Of a stretch of 64,000 nt of DNA, positions 7,896 to 16,567 are shown piece after piece. The position numbers were made by a program, and so were the translations under genes. The number at the start of each line of letters is the position of its first letter. Position 1 is the first letter of the stretch. The DNA lies in NCBI GenBank assembly GCA_910585015.1, contig CAJUCT010000001.1, positions 241,544 to 305,543 on the forward strand. Reading direction: 5' to 3'. The notes under the pieces were generated by a model, which saw only the letters and a list, made by a program, of their open reading frames with translations, was not told the origin of the DNA and ran no database searches. Origin of the DNA: an uncultured Acetatifactor sp. (lineage in GTDB: Bacteria; Bacillota; Clostridia; Lachnospirales; Lachnospiraceae).

Positions 7896-9023
7896 ATGTT
7901 ATATAGTATGTGTAATAAAGTAAAAATGGGGGTAGGGGCGCTGGCCTGTATCGCGGCGCTGGGATTGTCCGGCTGCGGCACAGGCGCCCAGGTGGGCGGC
8001 GCAGTGGACAGAGGTCTCGACATGGAGGACTATACCGGGGAGGAGAGCAGTCAGCCCCAGGAGAGTACTTCGTCCCAGGAGAGCGGCGGGGAAATCACGG
8101 ACATTAACAACACCTCCGTTGAAAACGCAGCTGCGGGGGAACTGAACGAGTTTGGCCTTGATTTGGAGACCATGGATATAGTCAAGTACAATATCTATGT
8201 GGAATTGAACAACACCATCGTGGAGATAATGGACAACATCAACAACTATTTCCTGGTGGTGGATACCACGGAGGAGTTCCGCTTCCGGGATGACGCGGAG
8301 TACAGCTACGGCTACCGGATCAAAGGGTTTAACCTGGATGCGGTGGAGGACGCGGAACTGGTGTATGGCGTGGAGCCCGCCTATGAGAGGCTGGATGAAC
8401 TGGTGGAAGCCATGCTGCCTTCCATGCGGGAGATCATGGAGACCTTTGACGCTATAGACGACTCCGAGTACACCTATGAGCAGAACCAGTACCAGCAGCC
8501 GAAGGAAAACCATGCTCGCCTGATGGCCTGCCTGGAAACGTTTACCACATATGCCTATGAGTACATGGAACAGATTGACGTTATCGCCGACGAGAGGAGC
8601 GCGGCTCAGGAGGCGAGAATGCTGGAGGAGGGACAACTGATTATCTATAATTTCAGCCATATGCTGACCCTGTCCTCCCAGATTCTGGATGAAATATACG
8701 ATCAGGGAATTGACGATTTTAACCTGACAGAACTGGACCTGACTCCCATCTACCCGCTGTTTGAGGAGATGCAGGCCACGGCGGCGGCCTACGATGAGGC
8801 GGTCAGTGACAGCAATCAGCTTATGAAGGAATCCCTGTCCAACCGTCAGGTGTACGCGGGCAACTGGAATGGCCTGATACAGGCTTTTGAATGGATGATC
8901 AAGCAGGTGGAGAGCGGAGTGCCCTATGAGGACCCCTCTCATGAGTATCTGGGCGGCCTGCAGCATATCTATGTGGTGCTGTCCGACCGTGTGGAGGACT
9001 ACAACGGCATTTTTGTGGAGTAG
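7896..9023 (+). CDS. Lipoprotein with DUF3829-like helical domain
   Basis: About 375 residues. The N-terminus has a lipoprotein signal: positively charged CNKVKM, a hydrophobic stretch GVGALACIAALGL and the lipobox LSGC, so the mature protein should be lipid-anchored on the outer face of the membrane. A Ser/Gln/Glu-rich linker follows (about residues 35-75). The rest is acidic and helical (YNIYVELNNTIVEIMDNINN to the end) and resembles DUF3829 (YiiG-type) proteins of unknown function. Start choice is uncertain: ATG at 7884 abuts the ribosome binding site ACGAGGAG, ATG at 7896 is 12 bp after it, and ATG at 7908 is also possible. It may be co-transcribed with glyA. Confidence 0.85.
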   Translation: MLYSMCNKVKMGVGALACIAALGLSGCGTGAQVGGAVDRGLDMEDYTGEESSQPQESTSSQESGGEITDINNTSVENAAAGELNEFGLDLETMDIVKYNIYVELNNTIVEIMDNINNYFLVVDTTEEFRFRDDAEYSYGYRIKGFNLDAVEDAELVYGVEPAYERLDELVEAMLPSMREIMETFDAIDDSEYTYEQNQYQQPKENHARLMACLETFTTYAYEYMEQIDVIADERSAAQEARMLEEGQLIIYNFSHMLTLSSQILDEIYDQGIDDFNLTELDLTPIYPLFEEMQATAAAYDEAVSDSNQLMKESLSNRQVYAGNWNGLIQAFEWMIKQVESGVPYEDPSHEYLGGLQHIYVVLSDRVEDYNGIFVE

Positions 9024-9037
9024 GCAGTCCGGCAGGT

Positions 9038-9078
9038 ATCCTGTGCCCATGGGATGTGAAAGTCATGGGTACAGGGAT
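9038..9078 (+). terminator. Stem-loop after the lipoprotein gene
   Basis: ATCCTGTGCCCATG pairs with CATGGGTACAGGGAT 12 nt later. The stem is strong, but no real T-run follows, so a transcript-stabilising or processing hairpin is an alternative to a terminator. Confidence 0.5.
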
Positions 9079-9101
9079 TTGCGAAGTTCAGGAAAAAATC
9101 C

Positions 9102-9130
9102 TTGCGTTTACAGCAGGTTCGTGCTAAAAT
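9102..9130 (+). promoter_or_regulatory. Putative promoter of the ACT-hom operon
   Basis: TTGCGT and TAAAAT are separated by 17 bp, about 42 bp before the ACT gene. Confidence 0.5.
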
Positions 9131-9171
9131 ATCTTTCGTTGACGCACAAATGTGCGCAGGAGAAACACATC

Positions 9172-9615
9172 ATGAAGGATAATGTCAAATATTATATGGT
9201 GCGCAGGAAAGCTATTCCGGAGGTGCTTCTGAAAGTTGTGGAGGCCAAGGGCCTTCTTGAATCGGAGAAAGTGGACACCATACAGGATGCGGTGGATGCG
9301 GTGGGCATCAGCAGGAGTTCTTTTTATAAGTATAAGGACGACATCTTTGAGTTTCATGACAATGCGAGAGGGACGACGATTACCTTGACCCTCCAGATGG
9401 AGGACGAACCGGGGCTTCTGTCGGATGTATTGAGAACCATCGCGGAGTTTCGGGGGAATATTCTGACTATTCACCAGAGCATCCCCATCAACGGGATCGC
9501 GTCCCTGAGTATCAGTATACAGGTGCTGCAGACCACCGGGGACGTGGCCCGGATGATTCAGGAACTGGAGAACCAGCGGGGCGTACATCATGTAATGATT
9601 TTGGCGAAAGAATAA
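9172..9615 (+). CDS. ACT domain protein (PheB/UPF0735 type)
   Basis: A 147-residue protein. Residues 1-65 contain a helical, HTH-like N-terminal part (VEAKGLLESEKVDTIQDAVD, ISRSSFYKYKDDIF). Residues 68-145 form an ACT domain (ITLTLQMEDEPGLLSDVLRT, NILTIHQSIPINGIASLSIS), a ligand-binding fold that senses amino acids. This architecture is that of the UPF0735/PheB family, often encoded next to homoserine dehydrogenase, as here (hom starts 33 bp downstream). I infer an amino-acid-responsive regulatory role in the aspartate pathway. The ATG at 9172 has GCAGGAGAA 8 bp upstream. Confidence 0.93.
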   Translation: MKDNVKYYMVRRKAIPEVLLKVVEAKGLLESEKVDTIQDAVDAVGISRSSFYKYKDDIFEFHDNARGTTITLTLQMEDEPGLLSDVLRTIAEFRGNILTIHQSIPINGIASLSISIQVLQTTGDVARMIQELENQRGVHHVMILAKE

Positions 9616-9648
9616 AGGGCTGCTGAGGCGGCGGAATGTGAGGAAGAT

Positions 9649-10863
9649 ATGATTTATGTAGCGGTATTGGGATATGGCACTGTGGGCAGCGGCGTGGTGG
9701 AAGTCATTGAGAAAAATAAGGATATGGTGAACAAAAAGTCCGCGGCGCAGCTGGAGATCAAGTATATTCTGGATCTGCGGGATTTTCCCGGAGATCCTTA
9801 TGAGCAGAAGGTGGTCCATGATGTGAATATCATCCTGGAGGACCCCGAAGTGTCCATCATCTGCGAGACCATGGGAGGGGTGAAGCCGGCATATGATTTT
9901 ACCAAGGCGGCGCTGCTGAAGGGTAAGAGTGTGTGTACCTCCAACAAGGAACTTGTAGCCACCCATGGTCCTGAACTGCTGCAGATCGCCCGTGAGCACA
10001 GCTGCAATTATCTCTTTGAGGCCAGCGTGGGGGGAGGCATTCCCATTATCCGGCCGCTGAACTATTCTCTGACCGCGGAGAAACTGGAGGCCATCACGGG
10101 TATTTTAAACGGCACCACCAATTATATTTTGACCAAGATGGAGAAGGAGGGGGCGGATTTCGCCGCCACCTTGAAAAAAGCCCAGGAGAAGGGGTATGCG
10201 GAGCGCAATCCCGAGGCGGATATCGAAGGTTATGACGCCTGCCGCAAGATTGCGATCCTGTCCTCCCTGATGACCGGGCGGAATGTATCCTATGAGAATA
10301 TCTACACGGAGGGGATCTCCAGGGTCACGGCGGACGATTTTGTGTACGCCAAAGCGGCCGGCAAGTCCATCAAGCTGCTGGCCATGAGCAAGGACACAAC
10401 GGAGGGTACACTGGCCATGGTGTCCCCCTGCATGATCAGTCCGGAGAACCCGCTCTATATGGTAAGCGGCGTGTTCAACGCCGTGTGTGTGCGGGGGAAC
10501 ATGCTGGGGGACTCCATGTATTACGGAAGAGGGGCGGGCAAGCTGCCCACCGCCAGCGCAGTGGTGTCCGATGTGGTGGATTGCGCCCGGCACCAGGGCA
10601 AGACCATCATGTGCTTCTGGAATCGGGAGGAGGCAAAACTGGTGGACATCGGCGATGTGGAGAGGGGCTTTTTCGTCAGGGCCAAAGCAGATGCCGCGGC
10701 GGATGTGGAGGCGGCTTTTCCCGGCGCGGAGCGGATACAGGTGGAAGGCCGGATCCAGGACTGCGGCTATTTCACCCAGCCCATGAAAGAGAAGGAGTTC
10801 TCCGCCAAGTATGAGGCTCTGGGGGATAAGGTTCTGGGGAGGATACGCCTGGAAATGGTGTAA
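9649..10863 (+). CDS. hom: Homoserine dehydrogenase
   Basis: A 404-residue NAD(P)-dependent enzyme reducing aspartate semialdehyde to homoserine, the branch point to threonine and methionine. The Rossmann motif GYGTVGSGVVEVI is at residues 6-18. The catalytic-domain signatures EASVGGGIPIIRPL, GILNGTTNYILTKM and AEADIEGYDACRK-like NPEADIEGYDACRK are present. The C-terminal region after about residue 330 is shorter and less clear than a full ACT domain, and the separately encoded ACT protein just upstream may act in its place (inference). The ribosome binding site is AGGAAG close to the ATG. lysC follows 184 bp later on the same strand after a palindromic element. Confidence 0.96.
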   Translation: MIYVAVLGYGTVGSGVVEVIEKNKDMVNKKSAAQLEIKYILDLRDFPGDPYEQKVVHDVNIILEDPEVSIICETMGGVKPAYDFTKAALLKGKSVCTSNKELVATHGPELLQIAREHSCNYLFEASVGGGIPIIRPLNYSLTAEKLEAITGILNGTTNYILTKMEKEGADFAATLKKAQEKGYAERNPEADIEGYDACRKIAILSSLMTGRNVSYENIYTEGISRVTADDFVYAKAAGKSIKLLAMSKDTTEGTLAMVSPCMISPENPLYMVSGVFNAVCVRGNMLGDSMYYGRGAGKLPTASAVVSDVVDCARHQGKTIMCFWNREEAKLVDIGDVERGFFVRAKADAAADVEAAFPGAERIQVEGRIQDCGYFTQPMKEKEFSAKYEALGDKVLGRIRLEMV

Positions 10864-10865
10864 AT

Positions 10866-11006
10866 TAGACGATTGCGAAAGGTACTCTGCAAGTGACGTG
10901 GCTGGTCAATATATGCAAAAACGGGCTCCGACGCAGTGACAAGCCGCCCGTATTTTGTATATATTGCCCATCCACTGTACCAGAAAGAGAGTTTTACAAT
11001 CGCCTA
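10866..11006. repeat. 141-bp imperfect palindrome between hom and lysC (MITE-like or structured RNA)
   Basis: Two arms of about 60 nt are imperfect reverse complements. The ends are TAGACGATTG and CAATCGCCTA, and the inner parts are TCAATATATGCAAAAACGGGC and GCCCGTATTTTGTATATATTG, with a loop of about 20 nt. The element fills nearly the whole intergenic space. It could be a miniature inverted-repeat element or a folded leader; it does not match a lysine riboswitch by eye. Confidence 0.65.
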
Positions 11007-11047
11007 AAATATAAATATTATATGAGGAGAGAGGATAAACGGGTATC

Positions 11048-12367
11048 ATGAGAAAGGTAGTGAAATTCGGCGGCAGTTCCCTGGCCAGCGCCGAGCAGTT
11101 TAAGAAGGTAGGAAACATCATCCGCTCGGATGCGGAGAGGAAATTTGTGGTGCCCTCCGCCCCCGGCAAGCGGTACGACAAGGATATCAAAGTTACCGAT
11201 ATGCTGTATGGCTGCTATGCGCTGGCGGATGCGGATCAGGATTTCAGCGCGGAATTGCAGGCCATCAAGGCCCGTTATCAGGAAATCATCAACGGGTTGG
11301 ATTTGTCCCTGTCCCTGGAGGAAGAGTTTGCCGTTATTGAGAGAAAGTTCCAGGATAAGGCCGGCAGCAACTATGCCGCCTCCCGGGGCGAATATCTGAA
11401 CGGTGTCATTATGGCGCAATACCTGGGATATGAGTTTGTGGACGCGGCGCAGGTGATCTTTTTTGACGAAGAGGGGAATTTTGACGCAGATAGGACCAAC
11501 GAGGTACTTTCCGCCAGACTGGCAGGCTGTGAGGCGGCGGTGATCCCCGGCTTTTACGGCGCAATGCCGGACGGCACGGTGAAGACTTTCTCCAGAGGGG
11601 GATCGGATATCACAGGATCTATCGTGGCCAAAGCCATCAAAGCGGACGTATATGAGAACTGGACCGATGTGTCCGGCTTTCTCATCGCGGATCCCCATAT
11701 CATTGACGGACCGGAGGCCATCGACGTGATTACATACAGGGAGCTTCGGGAACTGGCTTATATGGGTGTCCCCGTACTTCATGAGGATGCGATCTTCCCG
11801 GTGCGCCAGCAGGGCATTCCCATCAATATCCGCAATACCAATGCGCCGGAGGACAACGGCACCTGGATCGTGGGCAGCACCTGTCAGAAGTCCCGGTTCG
11901 TGATCACCGGTATTGCCGGGAAGAAGGGATATTGCTCCGTAAATATTGAAAAAGATATGATGAATTCGGAGATCGGTTTTGGCCGCAAAGTGCTGCAGGC
12001 TTTTGAGGACAATGGTATCTCCTTTGAGCATATGCCATCCGGTATCGACACGCTGACGGTATTTGTCCATCAGGATGAGTTCATGCACAAGGAACAGAAG
12101 GTGGTTTCGGCGATTCACCGCCTTGCGGAACCGGAGTCCATCGATATCGAGTCCGATTTGGCCCTGATTGCCGTGGTAGGACGGGGCATGAAGTCCACCC
12201 GGGGCACGGCGGGCCGCATTTTCTCCGCGCTGGCACATAACAATGTCAATGTGAAGATGATCGATCAGGGATCATCGGAGTTGAACATCATTATCGGCGT
12301 GGCCAACGAGGACTTCGAGAATGCCATCAGAGCCATCTACGATATCTTTGTGATTGCACAGCTATAA
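11048..12367 (+). CDS. lysC: Aspartate kinase
   Basis: A 439-residue enzyme phosphorylating aspartate, the first step towards lysine, threonine and methionine. The N-terminal signature MRKVVKFGGSSLASAEQF is the amino-acid-kinase KFGGSS motif, and FSRGGSDITGSIVAKAI is the conserved substrate and ATP segment. The C-terminal third (ITGIAGKKGYCSVNIEK; VGRGMKSTRGTAGRIFSALA) contains the regulatory ACT domains for feedback control. GAGGAGAGAGGA lies upstream of the ATG. Together with hom and the ACT protein it forms an aspartate-pathway cluster. A strong terminator follows. Confidence 0.96.
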   Translation: MRKVVKFGGSSLASAEQFKKVGNIIRSDAERKFVVPSAPGKRYDKDIKVTDMLYGCYALADADQDFSAELQAIKARYQEIINGLDLSLSLEEEFAVIERKFQDKAGSNYAASRGEYLNGVIMAQYLGYEFVDAAQVIFFDEEGNFDADRTNEVLSARLAGCEAAVIPGFYGAMPDGTVKTFSRGGSDITGSIVAKAIKADVYENWTDVSGFLIADPHIIDGPEAIDVITYRELRELAYMGVPVLHEDAIFPVRQQGIPINIRNTNAPEDNGTWIVGSTCQKSRFVITGIAGKKGYCSVNIEKDMMNSEIGFGRKVLQAFEDNGISFEHMPSGIDTLTVFVHQDEFMHKEQKVVSAIHRLAEPESIDIESDLALIAVVGRGMKSTRGTAGRIFSALAHNNVNVKMIDQGSSELNIIIGVANEDFENAIRAIYDIFVIAQL

Positions 12368-12381
12368 ATCGGTAAAGATAT

Positions 12382-12419
12382 ACCTGCCCGGATGAAACCA
12401 CAGATCCGGGCAGGTTTTT
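12382..12419 (+). terminator. Intrinsic terminator of lysC
   Basis: ACCTGCCCGGAT pairs perfectly with ATCCGGGCAGGT across a 10-nt loop and is followed by TTTTT. Confidence 0.95.
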
Positions 12420-12536
12420 GCTATTGAGGAAAGAAATGCCGATTACTGAATACAACGAGAAAAATGCCAAATTTTGTCAAAATTTGACGTATAAAAAGAA
12501 TATTTGAAAAAAATAAAAGTTTTTTGCAAAAATGTG

Positions 12537-12564
12537 TTGACAAATAGAAAATACCTGCTATAAT
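12537..12564 (+). promoter_or_regulatory. Consensus sigma-A promoter
   Basis: Perfect TTGACA and TATAAT hexamers are separated by 16 bp in a very AT-rich stretch. Transcription would begin near 12571 and reach a terminator about 160 nt later without passing a normal gene. Confidence 0.85.
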
Positions 12565-12570
12565 TAAATC

Positions 12571-12732
12571 ATACAAAAGAGATTAAGCAACTGATTCCAA
12601 AATAAACACAGGAGGAAGGGCCAATGTACTAATGATAATGGAATCAAAAAATACAACAGGAGGTAAGGACCATTGGACAGCATAGTTTGAAGAGGGCGCA
12701 TCAAGAAAGAATTGATGTGCTCTCTTCCTTTT
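12571..12732 (+). ncRNA. Short terminated transcript with two SD-led mini-ORFs; candidate regulatory RNA or leader
   Basis: Between a consensus promoter and a 16-bp terminator stem with two G-U pairs (12689-12727, then CTTTT) lies a transcript of about 160 nt. It carries two strikingly similar initiation-like sites: CAGGAGGAAGGGCCAATG, followed by TAC TAA (a two-codon frame), and CAGGAGGTAAGGACCATTG, where TTG opens a five-codon frame. CCAATG of the first can pair with CATTGG of the second, and TGATTCC with GGAATCA, so alternative folds are possible. It may be an independent RNA or an attenuated leader of the GH3 gene 133 bp downstream. Confidence 0.5.
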
Positions 12733-12864
12733 GCATAAAAGAACATTTCTTAATTTTCTAAAAAAAAGTATTTTTATGTAGAAAATTAGCACATGATAGG
12801 TTATACTTTTGCTGTATATGCAGTGTAGGCAACCGGAGGGATCATAGAAAGGCTTTGGATACAG

Positions 12865-14220
12865 ATGGAGAATCAGCAGGACAAATTGCAGCAGCAAAGG
12901 GAGGCTCGGCGGAGGAGAAGGAAGCGCAACCAGATTCTGGCCTATGCCACGGTGCTGGTACTGATCGCACTGATGGCTGTGGGCATCGTCATTGGAGTCA
13001 AATACCTGACCCAGTGGCAGGAGCAAAGACAGCAGGAGGAACAACGGCAGCAGGAAAGTATGCAGGCCCAGCTGGAGCAGCAGCTGGAATCGGCGGAAGA
13101 GAGCATTGAGGCTCCGCCGGAGAAGCCGGAAGTGACGCCGGAGCCCATACCGGAATTGACCCCGGAAGAGAAGTTGGACGGGATTATCAATACCATGATT
13201 GAGGTCATGCCCCTGGAAGATAAGGTTTCCGGTCTGTTTTTTGTAACACCGGAGTCCATCACGGATGTGAATGCGGCGGTGCGGGCAGGGGACGGCACCA
13301 GGGAGGCACTGATCCGATATGCGGTGGGCGGCATTGTCTATGACAAAAAGAATATTCAGAATGCGGAACAATTTGGTGAGATGCTGGGCAATACAGAGTT
13401 GTACAGCAAATACCCGATTTTCCTTGGCATAGAGGAAGAGGGGGGAAGCGTCAGTCCTTTGGCGTCCGCCGGACTGATTGATAAGCAGCCCTCCGCGGCG
13501 GATATCGGCGAAGGAGGGGACGCAGGAGCCGCCTATCAGGCGGGGGTCAGTATGGGAGCCGGGATGGCTTCCTACGGTATCAATGTGGACTTTGCCCCGG
13601 TGGCGGATCTTGCCAATGTGGACGGCAGCGTGATGGCATCCAGAGCCTATGGCAATGACGCCATGGCGGTGACGGCCTATGTGAACAATATGGCAAACGG
13701 TCTGCGGGAACAGGGAGTGGTGGCGTGTGTGAAGCATTTTCCCTGCGGCGGCAGTACGGCGGCGGATACCCATGAAGGGCTGGCGGTGTCGGATCGCGGC
13801 GCGGAGGACTTGCGCAGCCAGGAACTGACAATATATCAGAGCAGTATTGATTCCGGCATACAGATGATCATGGTGGGGCACACGGCTGTTCCGTCTCTGA
13901 CAGGAGACAATACCCCGGCGTCCCTCTCCAGCATCGTCGTGACCGATCTGCTGCGCAATGAGATGGGATACGGGGGCGTAATCATCACGGACGCCATGGA
14001 TATGAAAGCGATTTCGGAGTATTATGGTTCGGGACAGGCGGCGGTGTTGGCCCTGAAGGCGGGCTGTGACATGATTTTGATGCCGGAAAATTTCGAGGAA
14101 GCTTATGCTGCCGTGTTGGCGGCGGTTCAGGACGGAACCATCTCAGAGGAGAGGATCAACGATGCCCTGCGCAGAATCTACAGGATAAAATGTGCCGATC
14201 GGCTGAACCAAGTGGAATAG
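12865..14220 (+). CDS. Membrane-anchored glycoside hydrolase family 3 (NagZ-like) protein
   Basis: A 451-residue protein. Residues 1-23 are very basic and Gln-rich, residues 24-47 form one membrane helix (ILAYATVLVLIALMAVGIVI), residues 48-110 are a Gln/Glu/Pro linker and residues 112-445 a GH3 N-terminal barrel. Family features include the segment KHFPCGGSTAADTHEGL, which aligns with KHFPGHG...DTH of beta-N-acetylglucosaminidases (the catalytic His-Asp dyad is kept, but the GHG part reads CGG), and the nucleophile region VIITDAMDMKAI. I infer an extracytoplasmic enzyme acting on peptidoglycan or GlcNAc-containing glycans. The start lies after a weak site (GAAAGG). The altered loop leaves substrate and activity uncertain. 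Confidence 0.88.
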   Translation: MENQQDKLQQQREARRRRRKRNQILAYATVLVLIALMAVGIVIGVKYLTQWQEQRQQEEQRQQESMQAQLEQQLESAEESIEAPPEKPEVTPEPIPELTPEEKLDGIINTMIEVMPLEDKVSGLFFVTPESITDVNAAVRAGDGTREALIRYAVGGIVYDKKNIQNAEQFGEMLGNTELYSKYPIFLGIEEEGGSVSPLASAGLIDKQPSAADIGEGGDAGAAYQAGVSMGAGMASYGINVDFAPVADLANVDGSVMASRAYGNDAMAVTAYVNNMANGLREQGVVACVKHFPCGGSTAADTHEGLAVSDRGAEDLRSQELTIYQSSIDSGIQMIMVGHTAVPSLTGDNTPASLSSIVVTDLLRNEMGYGGVIITDAMDMKAISEYYGSGQAAVLALKAGCDMILMPENFEEAYAAVLAAVQDGTISEERINDALRRIYRIKCADRLNQVE

Positions 14221-14271
14221 CGGGGAAAGAGGGTATCTCTGTTTGTCACCCCATATTTTTAAAATTATGGG

Positions 14272-14300
14272 TTGACAAACGGAGAAACCTATTGTATAGT
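14272..14300 (+). promoter_or_regulatory. Promoter of the tRNA-Gly gene
   Basis: TTGACA and TATAGT are separated by 17 bp, about 30 bp before the tRNA. The -35 region lies in the right arm of an imperfect stem (TCTGTTTGTCACCCC with GGGTTGACAAACGGA) that may also end the upstream GH3 transcript. Confidence 0.75.
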
Positions 14301-14328
14301 ATATTTTGTTCAGAGCAATCTGACATAT

Positions 14329-14400
<72 letters not shown>

Positions 14401-14467
14401 TTTTTTATTGCTGTGAGCATGAACCAAAGGTGGTATGTGATACTTTGGCAACTGCTGTGAGGATCAG

Positions 14468-14494
14468 CCCCGCCGCTTGCGACGGGGTATTTTG
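14468..14494 (+). terminator. Hairpin with T-rich tail upstream of the GGDEF gene
   Basis: CCCCGCC pairs with GACGGGG across loop GCTTGC and is followed by TATTTT. Confidence 0.6.
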
Positions 14495-14545
14495 CTGTTA
14501 ATGCGCAGTATGGGCGCAGGCCGGAAACGGGCAGAGGAGAGACGA

Positions 14546-16456
14546 ATGCGGACATTGGGAAGAATTATCAGCAGATATATGCAGATTATCACTTTGATAT
14601 TGGTGTTTGTCCTATTGATCATTTTTGGGGGTATGGAGATAACCAGAGCGCAGGGGAACGCGTATGAGAATGCCGCAGGGGCTTTCCAGCAGCTGGCTCA
14701 GACGCTGGAGCGGAATAAGATGGAACTTCAGGAGATAGGGCTGGAGTATAATGAGACCTGCATTCACAATGCGGAAGCCATCGCTTACATGCTCCAGAAT
14801 AATCCCGCCGCGCGGGAGAGCACGGAGGAACTGAAAAGGATCGCGGAATTGATGGAGGTGGACGAAATCCACATCTTTGATGAAAGCGGACGCATTTTTG
14901 CCGGGACGCACCCGGAATATTTTGACTATACCTTTGATTCCGGGGAGCAGATGCAGTTTTTCAAGCCCATGTTGGAGGACAAATCTTTAAAACTTGTCCA
15001 GGAGGTTACGCCCAATACGGCAGAGGGCAAAATGATGCAATATTCCGCATTGTGGAGCAAAGACGGACATTTTATCGTACAGGTAGGCATGGCCCCGGTG
15101 CGCCTGATGAAGGCCACGGAAAAAAATGAATTATCCTATATCTTCTCTCTGCTGCGGATAGATCTGGAGGCGGACTATTATGCGATTGACAGCGGCAGCA
15201 GAAAGATTGCCGGCTCTACGGACTTGGAGAGTGTGGGGAAAGACATGGAAGAGATTGGCTTGGATTTTGCCCATATCCGGGGTGTCAGGGACGGTTTTCA
15301 CGTAAGGATAAACGGAGTGGATTCCTTTTGCGTTTATACGCAGATTGAGGGGAATTATATCGTGCGAGTGATACCTTGCCGGACGCTCTACGGGCGGCTC
15401 CCGGCCAATATGATTTTTTTGGTCATATGCCTGATAGTGATAGCTATATTCTTGTCCTACGCCGTGATCTGGTGCATGAACCACTATGTGGTGGAGGGAA
15501 TCCGCGGCGTGAACGAGAAGCTGCGCATGATAGCCGCAGGCAATCTGGAGGAAAAGATCAATATCCAAAGCAGCGTGGAACTCTCCGAACTGGGCAGTTA
15601 TATCAATGAGATGATCTGCAGTCTTCTGGCTAACAACAGGAAGATGTCCTATGTCCTCAGTAAGACCAATATGTACATAGGTGTATACGAATATAGTGAA
15701 CACACACCGAGAGTACGCTTTACAGAGCACATTCCCAGAATATTCTCACTGGATGAGGAGGCGGTGCGGCGCCTGACTGGGGACAGCAGGAAGTTCCGGG
15801 AGTTTCTGGAGCAAATCCGCAATCATCCGGTACAGGGGGAAAATGGGGTGTTCCAGTTTAGCGAAGCCTGCGAGCGCTATGTGAAGCTGGAGGAAGTTCA
15901 TGAAAACAATGAGACCTTCGGCGTGGTCATTGATGTGACGGAAGATGTGGCCAAGCGCAGGGAGATCGAGGTGGAACGGGATATAGATCCCCTGACGGGA
16001 CTATACAACCGGAGGGGACTGAACACCCGGCTGGAAAGACTTTTTGCTGAACCGGAAAAACTGGGTTATTACGCTATGATTATGATTGACGCGGATGGCT
16101 TAAAGAGGATCAACGACACTTACGGGCACGATAAGGGGGATGTATATCTGTGTAGAATAGCGGATACCATCAACACCTTTGAGCCGAAGAACAGTGTTGC
16201 CGCCAGACAGGGCGGCGATGAATTTGTCCTGTTCCTGTATCAGTATGAACAGGACGAACTGACCGAGGCCGTCAAGATGCTGGAATTTATCCAAAAGCAT
16301 TGTCTGGCCTATCTTGACGAGGAATTGCGGGTCAAGCTGGAATTTTCCTTTGGTTATGTTATGACACAGGGGGAAGCGGATTATCGGGAACTGCTAAAGC
16401 AGGCTGATGAGCGTATGTACGAGAACAAGAGGGAACGAAAAAAGCAGAGGGGGTAG
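14546..16456 (+). CDS. Membrane sensor diguanylate cyclase (extracytoplasmic sensor-HAMP-GGDEF)
   Basis: A 636-residue protein. TM1 is at about residues 12-30 (IITLILVFVLLIIFG). A Cache-like extracytoplasmic domain of about 250 residues follows, then TM2 at about 280-305 (MIFLVICLIVIAIFLSYAVI) and a HAMP-like helix pair (LRMIAAGNLEEKINIQSSVE). A linker domain leads to a GGDEF cyclase from about residue 478 (ERDIDPLTGLYNRRG, MIMIDADGLKRINDTYGHDKGD). The active-site loop RQGGDEFV is intact at about 553-560, so it should make cyclic di-GMP from GTP. No EAL domain is present. I chose the ATG at 14546 because GAGGAGAGAC precedes it and the first membrane helix follows; upstream in-frame starts run through the hairpin. 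Confidence 0.93.
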   Translation: MRTLGRIISRYMQIITLILVFVLLIIFGGMEITRAQGNAYENAAGAFQQLAQTLERNKMELQEIGLEYNETCIHNAEAIAYMLQNNPAARESTEELKRIAELMEVDEIHIFDESGRIFAGTHPEYFDYTFDSGEQMQFFKPMLEDKSLKLVQEVTPNTAEGKMMQYSALWSKDGHFIVQVGMAPVRLMKATEKNELSYIFSLLRIDLEADYYAIDSGSRKIAGSTDLESVGKDMEEIGLDFAHIRGVRDGFHVRINGVDSFCVYTQIEGNYIVRVIPCRTLYGRLPANMIFLVICLIVIAIFLSYAVIWCMNHYVVEGIRGVNEKLRMIAAGNLEEKINIQSSVELSELGSYINEMICSLLANNRKMSYVLSKTNMYIGVYEYSEHTPRVRFTEHIPRIFSLDEEAVRRLTGDSRKFREFLEQIRNHPVQGENGVFQFSEACERYVKLEEVHENNETFGVVIDVTEDVAKRREIEVERDIDPLTGLYNRRGLNTRLERLFAEPEKLGYYAMIMIDADGLKRINDTYGHDKGDVYLCRIADTINTFEPKNSVAARQGGDEFVLFLYQYEQDELTEAVKMLEFIQKHCLAYLDEELRVKLEFSFGYVMTQGEADYRELLKQADERMYENKRERKKQRG

Positions 16457-16488
16457 TGTATCCTTTTTCGAGAATTCTGAAATAACGG

Positions 16489-16517
16489 TTGACAAATGGA
16501 AATAAAAGGATTACAAT
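16489..16517 (+). promoter_or_regulatory. metY promoter
   Basis: TTGACA and TACAAT are separated by 17 bp, giving a leader of only about 45 nt. That is too short for an S-box (SAM) riboswitch, and none is seen. Confidence 0.8.
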
Positions 16518-16567
16518 TCCTTGTAAACCGATAGGAATTATATAAAACGAAAGCGAGGATCATCCCT

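Noticed and set aside
11007..11047. Lysine riboswitch (L box) before lysC
   Set aside because: The leader is mainly the palindromic element and lacks the expected L-box junction motifs.
16440..16567. S-box (SAM) riboswitch before metY
   Set aside because: The promoter lies only about 50 bp before the start; the leader is too short to hold the aptamer and terminator.
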